From contig OY759265.1 of assembly GCA_963662155.1 (NCBI GenBank), positions 39,309,548-39,373,547 on the forward strand: a DNA stretch of 64,000 bases, in the 5' to 3' direction. Origin of the DNA: Lamellibrachia columna. Taxonomy: Eukaryota > Annelida > Polychaeta > Sabellida > Siboglinidae. Position numbers and translations under genes: made by a program. Shown piece after piece: positions 39,025 to 46,012 of the stretch (the first letter of the stretch is position 1; each line of letters starts with the position of its first letter). The notes beneath the pieces are model-generated. The model did not search any database and was not told where the DNA came from. It saw nothing but the letters and a program-made list of their open reading frames with translations.

Positions 39025-40084
39025 AATCAGATTGTGGATTTACCAAACAAACAAAACATCATTGCACTACGTGCATATGAAAGTAATAGGGTATTGCAGT
39101 CAACAGAAACAAAAACTATTACAAATGGATATAGGGAGAAGTTGATAATTGCGACGTGATCCACGCCACGTTTGGTAGGGTGGATAAAACAGTTCTTTGG
39201 TCTATACGTTTAGTCAATTAAACCAATATGTATATACTCGTACAACAATTACAAGTGGATGTAAGTAATTCTTAACTGAAAGAAAGGTTCTATAAATTAT
39301 TTGTTTTTGAAGAAATACGTTTAATGATGTTAGCAACAATTACTTACATTGATCATGCTCGTTGTTGATATATTTATGAGAAGAACACATAATGTCAATG
39401 TAGCTTTGTCAACAATAAAGCTACAACTATCGTCGAAGGGCTTTACCAGCGGTCTACTAAATGTTGTTTACCGCACAGGCCAAACCGCCTACAACGGAAT
39501 TGGAAGGAAGCTGGATGTGTGCCTATATGATGACACAGAAAATAAACATTTGATCAATTCTTTGTGCTGGTTATACCAGGGAACGGACACTATGCCACAA
39601 AATGTTGATCATATCCTAAGGGTGGTAGCATCGTAGTACTCATTCCACAAAATGTTTTAAAAGTTAATTAATAAATATATAAATAAATAACATAAATAAA
39701 TACGAAAATGTCCATATCATAAAGCAATGTTTAAAACAATTACTAAAAAGTCAATTAAGGTGTTACTAAAAATAATAAATAAGTTAACAAATAATAAAAA
39801 AACAGTTACGACGATTCATATGATACACTCTCAAGTTGTAAGTTCCCGCCCCAACTCTCGCCACTGTCCACGGTCGAGTTGCGCGCAGAGCGTCGACGTC
39901 GGCGGGCAACGTTGTTTACGACCGATGCGTTGCTGATCCGCGCTCAACGCCGTTGGCAATGTCGTCCGCGGTCGACCCCTGAATGACGTGTCGAGTCCAC
40001 GAAATAGTTGTCGATCGCACGCTGAGCGGGAGCATCGGGTGAGCATCGGGTGACGATCTGGCGTGCCTGGGGTGGGGTGGTCTC

Positions 40085-40416
40085 CCTCGTACCGTGGGAG
40101 GTGGGGGATCGAGTACCCCAGCCTTTCTGTTTGTACATGTATGTGTATGGCTAATCAACTTGGTAATTACGCCCCTACTATGGCACTTGTAACCAATTGT
40201 GATTGTCACTCCTATGTAGGGGCTCTTCGGCATTCCATGCCTATGATTACTGTATTAAATAAATGGATTGCCATTTTCTCACTCATACATGTTTTCAGTT
40301 ATGATTGATATGTACAGAAACTAGCTCAGGCTCCACACCAGTTTTTGATATCATTAAGACCAGGCAGTCAGATTAAGTAGGGATATTAAATTCAATGACA
40401 TAAGACGCAGGCATGC
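40085..40416 (-). repeat. Dispersed repeat, copy 3 (inverted relative to 22873-23195)
   Basis: The reverse complement of this stretch matches 22873-23195 closely. Its outer end ('gcaggcatgcg') lies only about 10 bp from the left end of the Polinton, so the Polinton inserted at the edge of this older repeat. A GC-richer stretch (39830-40085) on its inner side may be part of the same element. Confidence 0.85.
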
Positions 40417-40421
40417 GAACT

Positions 40422-40427
40422 GGCGTA
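40422..40427. other. Polinton target-site duplication, left (GGCGTA)
   Basis: Six bases, GGCGTA, immediately precede the left inverted repeat and recur immediately after the right one at 57678-57683. Polintons generate 6-bp duplications on integration. Confidence 0.97.
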
Positions 40428-40569
40428 AGTAGTACCTTATAGCTTTTCAATCCTCATCGAATTTGCACCCATGGTCAACATCTCCATCCGGTTGCGCGCG
40501 CAGCCCCCTAGCGGTGAGTAATCGAAGATAGCGCCATCTAGCGACTGACGCGCGCGCGTGCACGCGCGC
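40428..40569 (+). repeat. Polinton left terminal inverted repeat (142 bp)
   Basis: It matches the reverse complement of 57536-57677 with one mismatch (ggtcAacatc here, ggtcTacatc there). It starts AGTAGTACCTTATAG and ends in a CpG-rich alternating purine-pyrimidine run (gcgcgcgtgcacgcgcgc). In this group the terminal repeats act as replication origins for the protein-primed polymerase and as integrase substrates. Confidence 0.97.
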
Positions 40570-41454
40570 TCTCGTAACCGCTAAGATCGAAGAATCGGTA
40601 ACATATTATCCCACGCTAGCCTATATGTAACAATCGGTACGACACTACCCTATATTCGAGTCGATGTTATAATCGGCGTTGATGTAACTTGATATCCGGT
40701 GAACTATGAACGGAGCCGTTTATCGGCAGACAACCGCGTAGGCCGAAACATGGGTCGTAGCGACTGTTAAACGAGCTGCATTCTGGAGTGATGCTCCAAA
40801 TGGGATTTAGCGGTTGTGGAAATTGAATGGAGACTCATTTCAACACGGACTGAAGCGCGTGATTGTGGCGTGTGTGTTGTAACTCGATACCTATCCGAAA
40901 CAGCTGCGTTCTGTTGTGATGATTCATATGGGATTTAGCGGCTGTTAAACGTGTGGAAATTGACGACACGAAGGTAATGTTATTTTTTTATTCACAGCGT
41001 GCATGTTGTAACTCGATACCTAACCAAAAACAGCTGCGTTCTGTTGCAGACTGAAGCGACTGATTTAACGTGGATTTGAAGTCGGCGGAGGTCGGTCGAG
41101 CGGCATACGGAAAGCGGTTGGAATTTACAAGTGATTGGACTTTGTGTTGTATTAGGAAGGATCGTGTAATAAATATATATAATGAACTTTTTGTGAGTAT
41201 GATGTATTAGGAAGGATCGTCTAATATTATTGAGAACGTACGTAAAAAACAACAGACATGTATTAATGATACAAAGCAAAAATTTAATAGCTGGAAAGAT
41301 ACACATGATTAAAAAGCGAATTAGCATCAAAACAAAAGTTAATGTTATTAAAGTTCATGTATTAATGATACAAAGCAAAATTTAATAGAAGGAAAGATAC
41401 ATATGATTAAAAAGCGAATTGACATCAAAACAAAAGTTTTTAAGATTGTTCATT
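40570..41454. other. Polinton left arm, non-coding direct repeats
   Basis: No ORF is supported. Two families of direct repeats occur: a block containing 'tgggatttagcgg' and 'gttgtaactcgatacctaa' (around 40797-40830, 40868-40950, 40998-41045), and an 83-84 bp block at 41257-41340 repeated at 41356-41438. These may regulate replication or transcription, or derive from local slippage. Confidence 0.75.
41257..41438. repeat. Direct repeat pair of about 84 bp in Polinton left arm
   Basis: Units 41257-41340 and 41356-41438 both run from 'catgtattaatgatacaaag' to 'catcaaaacaaaagtt', with a few substitutions and a period of 99 bp. They lie just beyond the stop codon of the minus-strand gene. Confidence 0.93.
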
Positions 41455-42177
41455 TCAATAAGGCGCGAATCGCACACGAAGTGCCTTGCCATGACGGCGA
41501 CGACGAACTTGTAACGGTAGTTTAGTGGGTCGTCGCGCCGGGGCCGGGGGTGAAAAGTCGTCGTCGTTGTCGGTCATCCAATCTTCTTGTTCCATCACTT
41601 TCTGAGCACACTCCGCTCGCTTGTACATAAACTTCTCCGTAAGTTCGGCCATAACGGATGGCCAGAGAGACCGGTTGTGCATCAATTGTATTATTTCCGT
41701 CAACGCAGAAGGTCGTAACGGTGATTTCTTTGTTTCCTTTCTCTTCTTCATCAACTCTTCATTGAATTGATCGAATTCCCGTTGGAAACTCACAACCAGC
41801 AGTTCCCTCATCACTCCCTTCCAGCGATGACAGTGATCGCTGCGAGAAAACAAAATGAGATATAGTTGAATGCAAGAAAAAAAAAACACATCATTATAGA
41901 CTAGAAATAAACTTACCGAACACCTCTCTCTCTTAAAGTTTTGCAACGACAAAGTATTGAATACAAGAAAAAAAAAACAACACATCATTATAGACTAGAA
42001 ATAAACTCACCGGAGATAGACTTCCATGTTGAACGCATCTCTCACGATGGTGTACACGATGATTACGTCTACGACGTAGCATTTGACATATCGAAACGTC
42101 AGACGCACAACGGTCACGACGAGTGACACTACGGCAGCAACGACTCGCGAAATCATCAGAAATGACGGTGACAACAT
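41455..42177 (-). CDS. Polinton minus-strand spliced membrane protein (unassigned)
   Basis: Exon 1 is 42011-42177 and exon 2 is 41455-41839, together about 183 codons. Exon 1 starts ATG, encodes a hydrophobic N-terminus (VVAAVVSLVVTVV) and ends CTCCG/GTGAGT. Exon 2 follows a pyrimidine-rich CTCGCAG and joins in frame. It encodes a helical polar region (WKGVMRELLVVSFQREFDQF), an acidic patch and a basic C-terminus (R-R-R-R-H-G-K). The intron is made of two tandem copies of one segment. I do not recognise the family. A membrane-anchored accessory or virion protein is a guess. The gene diverges from the NADAR gene across a 181-bp promoter region. Confidence 0.65.
41840..42010 (-). other. Tandemly duplicated intron with possible 15-nt microexon
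   Basis: On the minus strand, GTGAGTTTATTTCTAGTC... (top 41957-42010) and GTAAGTTTATTTCTAGTC... (top 41866-41916) are near-identical copies, each with donor and pyrimidine tract. Between them, 41917-41931 is a 15-nt segment with AG before it and GTAAGT after it. Including it would add five codons without changing frame. The duplication therefore either made a microexon or left a redundant donor. Confidence 0.7.
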
Positions 42178-42187
42178 GTTGACGGTG

Positions 42188-42358
42188 ATGACGAGAACAC
42201 GGCGGGAGTGCTATATATAGGGAAATATTGTTGACGAGAACGCGACGGGCGTTCTATCTATAGAGCTCTGATAGATAAGACCGTCTGGCGAACGGACAAA
42301 AAATCGAGGTGACAGCACTCGTTTATGTAATGCAGTGAATGCGTGTTTTAACACAAGT
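42188..42358. promoter_or_regulatory. Divergent promoter region with duplicated TATA module
   Basis: Two similar ~32-bp modules, 'gacgagaacacggcgggagt' plus 'gctatatatag' (42190-42220) and 'gacgagaacgcgacgggcgt' plus 'tctatctatag' (42232-42263), lie between the minus-strand gene (start 42177) and the NADAR gene (start 42359). The first TATA is about 32 bp upstream of the minus-strand ATG. The arrangement suggests co-regulated divergent transcription. Confidence 0.6.
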
Positions 42359-42835
42359 ATGGATCGCCCGGTTCGTTTTAAAGGCCATAATAGCTATTTG
42401 TCTAATTTTTATGCGTGTAGAATACGCGTATGGGGTAGAGAATTTCACACAGTCGAAAGTGCTTATCAGTGGAAGAAATGCGTGCACAACAACGATCGGA
42501 ACACGGCGGAAAAGATGGCAGCCACGCGCACAGGACTGCAGGCTAAACGCCTGAGCAAGAACATTCGCGAGAAGGCTCATTTACGAGAGAGCTGGAACAC
42601 GCAACGCCGTTCCGTGATGTACGCTCTAGTAGCCGTGAAATTTCGTGATCGATACTTACGGAAACGACTGTTAAGCACGGGAGAGAGAGAATTGATAGAA
42701 TGGGTGAGAAGTACAGAGGGTTTTTGGGGTGCTTTGACTTACGACGATCGAACGGGTCAGAATACGCTCGGGGAGTTACTTATGCAACTAAGAAAGTTCA
42801 TTCGAATTCACCAGCAGGTAAAAAAATGGGTCTGA
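42359..42835 (+). CDS. NADAR/YbiA-like N-glycosidase
   Basis: 158 codons from the first in-frame ATG; an upstream in-frame GTG at 42335 is less likely. The domain fills the protein: F-K-G-H-N-S-Y-L-S-N-F-Y near residues 7-18, FHTVESAYQWKK around residues 30-41 with the family's conserved Glu, and the terminal signature FWGALTYDDRTGQNTLGELL then M-Q-L-R. These are the F-x-x-x-LSNF, V-E-x-A-Y-Q and G-x-N-x-L-G-x-L-L-M motifs of the NADAR (DUF1768, YbiA) superfamily. Known members cleave N-glycosidic bonds in riboflavin intermediates, and some remove ADP-ribose from guanine in DNA. In a virus-like element it could counter host ADP-ribosylation or handle NAD-derived metabolites (inference). I know of no standard Polinton gene of this type. 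Confidence 0.85.
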   Translation: MDRPVRFKGHNSYLSNFYACRIRVWGREFHTVESAYQWKKCVHNNDRNTAEKMAATRTGLQAKRLSKNIREKAHLRESWNTQRRSVMYALVAVKFRDRYLRKRLLSTGERELIEWVRSTEGFWGALTYDDRTGQNTLGELLMQLRKFIRIHQQVKKWV

Positions 42836-42871
42836 TGTAACGCGGATGTGAGATTGCAACCAGGCATCGGG

Positions 42872-43026
42872 AGAACCGGTCCAAACTCGTTTGCACCGGC
42901 GAATTCATCACGCGACGTGCAACCCGATTCCAGCATCACGCGCTGTTTCGCAATAGCAAAAACATCAGAACCGCTCCGAACTCGTTTGTACCGGTGAAAG
43001 CATCACGCGCTGTTTCGCAATAGCGC
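42872..43026. promoter_or_regulatory. Direct repeats upstream of RPA-like gene
   Basis: 'ccaaactcgtttgcaccgg' (about 42880) recurs as 'ccgaactcgtttgtaccgg' (about 42976). The 25-bp 'gcatcacgcgctgtttcgca' plus 'atagc' occurs at about 42932 and exactly again at about 43000. The second pair ends some 25 bp upstream of a TATA box, fitting tandem activator sites. Confidence 0.7.
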
Positions 43027-43048
43027 TGTCAACAGGTGGTGAGAGGCC

Positions 43049-43056
43049 TATATAAA
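43049..43056 (+). promoter_or_regulatory. TATA box (TATATAAA) of RPA-like/acidic gene
   Basis: TATATAAA followed by 'gacagcagcgc' lies 68 bp before the ATG at 43117. This makes the ATG-like start at 43036, which is upstream of the TATA, unlikely. Confidence 0.65.
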
Positions 43057-43116
43057 GACAGCAGCGCTAGCCCTGTCATCACAATTGTTTTCAAGCGATT
43101 CTACTCGATTTCAAAC

Positions 43117-43578
43117 ATGACTGCCTCAAACCCGATCTGCGTCGACATGACTTTGACGAAGTTACAATGCGAGGTAAGTGGTGGTCCGTATGTGTTTGCA
43201 CAGCCTTTAACAGTAACGGCCCTCGGTGTTCAAAATAAATACGTGTTTTACAGGGCTTGCTCTAAATGTCCCAAACGACTCGCCAACCACGTCTGCCCAG
43301 TGCACGGCTACCAGCGTGAGCACGTGAACAGATTCGCTCTGCGTGTTCTCCTATCGGACAGTATCGGGTCTGAGTGCTGGTGTACTTGTTTTGATGCAAA
43401 AGCCGTCAAAATTCTAGGTTTCACGGCAAACGATTACGTGCAGATGGAGACGGACGAACAACGCTACGAATCGATGTCGACACTGCGAGCCAGCCAGGTC
43501 ATGGTTGTCATTAGGAAACGCGTGACCAAAGAGTACGTAAATTACACTGTGGAGGAGATTGATATCGTAAATGTGTAA
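43117..43578 (+). CDS. RPA70 C-terminal-like ssDNA-binding protein (zinc OB fold)
   Basis: 153 codons read from the unspliced transcript. Residues 45-63 hold a zinc ribbon, Y-R-A-C48-S-K-C51 and C60-P-V-H63. An OB core follows, FALRVLLSDSIGSECWCTCF, then DAKAVKILGFTANDYVQM, and a closing strand (NYTVEEIDIV). The order Y-x-A-C-x-x-C, then S-D-x-x-G-x-x-W-x-x-x-F-x-x-x-A, then L-G-x-x-A is that of DNA-binding domain C of eukaryotic RPA70, and the protein ends where that domain ends. A single-stranded-DNA-binding role beside a protein-primed polymerase makes sense, since that replication mode exposes long displaced strands. This is not one of the core Polinton genes. A consensus donor sits inside at 43174, so splicing could remove most of the domain. 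Confidence 0.8.
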   Translation: MTASNPICVDMTLTKLQCEVSGGPYVFAQPLTVTALGVQNKYVFYRACSKCPKRLANHVCPVHGYQREHVNRFALRVLLSDSIGSECWCTCFDAKAVKILGFTANDYVQMETDEQRYESMSTLRASQVMVVIRKRVTKEYVNYTVEEIDIVNV

Positions 43579-44823
43579 CTTTGTTGACAGAACGAAGCTG
43601 CAACCGCAACAACCGCTGTCGTCGATGCACCTGCTGCTGCTACCGCCGCTGCTGTTGATGTAAAAAAAAAGGTGAGGAAGTGGTTAGAGAATAATAGTTG
43701 CAACGATTTATTCTCTTCTTCTTCTTCTTCGATATCGGACTCACTCATTGTGATAACAGACGACGACGACAAGACGGAGGAGGGGGACAGACCCGCTGTT
43801 ATAGTAGTAAGCAGCGGTGGCAGTAGCGGCAGCGACGACGACGGTAGCGACAGCTGTATGGAAATGGTGCGTCGAATAGATGGAATAGCCAATCGCGCCG
43901 AAAGTATGTATAACGAACAACAATTTAACCTGGCTGTAGAGAAAGCCGCTGTGGAATACGCGTGCTCTGAGATGGCTCGTATAGCGAATTTAGATTCAGA
44001 GAGTGATATGCCTTCAGACAGCACGATCTTGCATGTCGTGAGTTGGATAGGTATAGAAGTAATGTCAACGTGTAATAGTATGCAGTGGCGACATCAAGTG
44101 AAAGATAAGGTGAGAGAGCTATTAATCGAACAATACGGTTCGCATGCACAATATAGTGCGCATATGTACTAATCTTTTTCTGTTCAATAGAGTGGTTTGC
44201 AGCGTATCAGAGACGCGTACAAGAGGCCGGCACCGAGCGACGACGACGAAGCCGTCTTTGCAACGCCGAGGTGGATAGCGCCGATGACAAAGAGATCGCG
44301 CGCTCGAATGACGGCATACGAGAAGAGCGAGGTGAGCGATGACGCGAGAAGGATGGAGACCTTCGCGAGACCGGCGGTGGAAGTGCCAGCAATCATCCAA
44401 CCGGGAGATAAAGACCCGATCGATGACGTGAGTCCGATAGACAGATCGACGACTTCATCGCCTTCGTCGCCGCAGCCGGAGGGATGTCCTCTAACGCAAC
44501 CGGAAGACGACGGCTCCGATTCGTCGGAGAGCGAGTCATCGTTGCCGATATTGTACGTTCTGCCAGGCACCACCGTTATTGTGTCACCGCACGATACCCC
44601 GGCTGTGTTTAAGCCGTTTACGCCAAACGAAGACATGACGCAGGAGGTCTGCGATGTCATCCTCGAAGAGGTAATAGGTCGCAAGATCACGCTCGAACGT
44701 CAAAACAGTCGTTTGTCGCTCGAGACGACAACTTACAACGTGTGCCAGGACGTAGCCGTCACTATAACATCGACGAATTGGCAGAAGGAGGTTCGCCGAC
44801 ACCTTCAGTCGGAATCGAAATGA
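43117..44823 (+). CDS. Spliced acidic protein sharing its first exon with the RPA-like gene
   Basis: Predicted exons: 43117-43173, 43591-44109 and 44191-44823, about 402 codons, with phase 0 at every junction. Splice evidence: CGAG/GTAAGT at 43174, TTGACAG before 43591, AAG/GTGAGAG at 44110, and TACTAATCTTTTTCTGTTCAATAG before 44191, which includes a TACTAAT-like branch point. Both downstream open frames begin directly after stop codons at the acceptors, as expected for exons. Exon 2 opens with an Ala/Thr/Val linker and has poly-Ser and Asp/Glu tracts; exon 3 is acidic/Ser-Pro-rich and then has a folded-looking C-terminus (DMTQEVCDVILEEVIG). Function unknown; it could be a regulator or a DNA-mimic-like factor. 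An alternative 54-nt intron at 43537-43590 would fuse the RPA domain to the acidic part. Confidence 0.6.
44110..44190 (+). other. Predicted 81-nt intron with near-ideal signals
   Basis: Donor AAG/GTGAGAG, branch-like TACTAAT 18 bp before the acceptor, a T-rich tract and a CAATAG acceptor. Length is divisible by three, but the intron reads into TAA and TAG, so retention would end the protein at 44172. Confidence 0.7.
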
Positions 44824-44829
44824 ACATTG

Positions 44830-45075
44830 AATACAACCGCTGTTGAACACACATAATCGCTGTAGAAAAGAACTTTATAACCGTTGTAGAAACGAACATT
44901 ATAACCGTTGTAGAAACGAACATTATAACCGTTGTAGAAACGTACTTTGTAGAAACATAACCGTTGTAGAAACGAACATTATAACCGTTGTAGAAACGTA
45001 CTTTGTAGAAACGAACATTATAACCGTTGTTGAAACGAACATTGAATATATAACCGCTTCTGTAGAAATGAACAT
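44830..45075. repeat. 24-bp tandem repeat array in Polinton
   Basis: The unit 'cattataaccgttgtagaaacgaa' (24 bp) recurs about nine times, with some copies shortened or carrying 'gtactttgtagaaa' insertions. It starts directly after the stop of the acidic gene. It is repetitive at the protein level too, but no ORF use is supported. It may be a transcript end region, an origin-like or protein-binding array. Confidence 0.93.
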
Positions 45076-45720
45076 TCGTGAATATATTGTTTTTTTTGTT
45101 ATGTTGTTATATATATACATCTCTGCGGAAAAAAGACTTATAATCATCAACATTACCTAACCTCTGTCGTGGTTAACAACCCACAAGTTATTCATATACT
45201 AGCCACTGCCGTATCGATAACAGATCGTAAGCTAGGGGTCACTGTCGAGATCATAAAGATCCATAAACCCAGCATGTCGTCATCGTCATCATCTATAAGT
45301 CGAATCGTATATGTATGAAATTATTACAACATAATAAAAAAAAATTAAACAAAATATGATGCGTGTTGTCGTTGTAGAAATTCTTCGTAGACTCTTTATC
45401 ATCCCTCGTAAAGAATTATATATATATAACGCGAGCTGTCAGTCCTCTTTATCGTAAAGAAACCTCCGAAAGAATTATGTTTAACGAAAGGAACTCGCAG
45501 TTCGTTCGATGTCGTCTTCGTATGAGTCGCCTCTAGGAGAAGGAACTCGCAGTAGAGTCAAACCTCAATAAATGACTGTATTAAACCGTTTCCGTTTCAC
45601 GAAAGTGCAATATCCGCCTTAACTCCCTGCGAAATGTACCGCTTGTTTTCCCAAAGCAATTCTGGAGAACATACCCGCTTTGCGTCGACGTAATAGCAAT
45701 ACAGAACTAGCATTCACGTT
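45076..45720. other. Polinton spacer between accessory and core blocks
   Basis: AT-rich. An AATAAA-type signal near 45331 (cataataaaaaaaaatt) could end transcripts of the acidic gene. Two phrases, 'aaagaattatatatatataac' near 45410 and 'aaagaattatgtttaacgaa' near 45470, plus 'gaactcgcag' near 45491 and 45544, form weak repeats. No ORF. Confidence 0.5.
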
Positions 45721-45723
45721 TGA

Positions 45724-45911
45724 GGTCGCCACCGTACGGTCTTGGTGTCGTTTACATAACGTCCATCAGACGTCGCCACCGTACGGTCTTGATATCGTTT
45801 GTTCGTCCGTTTGAGGTCGCCACCGTACGGTCTTGGTGTCGTTTGTATAACGAATGTCCATCCGTCCGTCCGACGTCGCCACCGTACGGTCTTGGTGTCG
45901 TTTGTATAACG
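45724..45911. promoter_or_regulatory. Four copies of a palindrome-centred element upstream of polymerase
   Basis: The element 'cgccaccgtacggtcttggt' plus 'gtcgttt' occurs four times. Each has the perfect 10-bp palindrome ACCGTACGGT at 45731, 45778, 45822 and 45881. Spacing is 44-59 bp. The array ends about 65 bp upstream of the polymerase TATA box, which suggests a dimeric activator or replication-protein binding site. Confidence 0.85.
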
Positions 45912-45955
45912 CACGCTCTCTCGGATATTTAATAAATAACGAACGGTTCTGAACC

Positions 45956-45965
45956 GTATATATGT
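45956..45965 (+). promoter_or_regulatory. TATA box of polymerase gene
   Basis: 'gtatatatgt' lies 24 bp before an ATG at 45980 and 57 bp before the ATG at 46013. With usual TATA-to-start spacing the transcript would begin near 45985, favouring 46013 as the initiator codon. Confidence 0.55.
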
Positions 45966-46012
45966 TATAACGAGAGTCAATGTCTGTCAGTTGTAGATAC
46001 GTCGTTGGTATC

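Noticed and set aside
43036..43116. Upstream start codon for the RPA-like protein
   Set aside because: It precedes the TATA box at 43049, and the extra residues have no family counterpart; the ATG at 43117 fits better.
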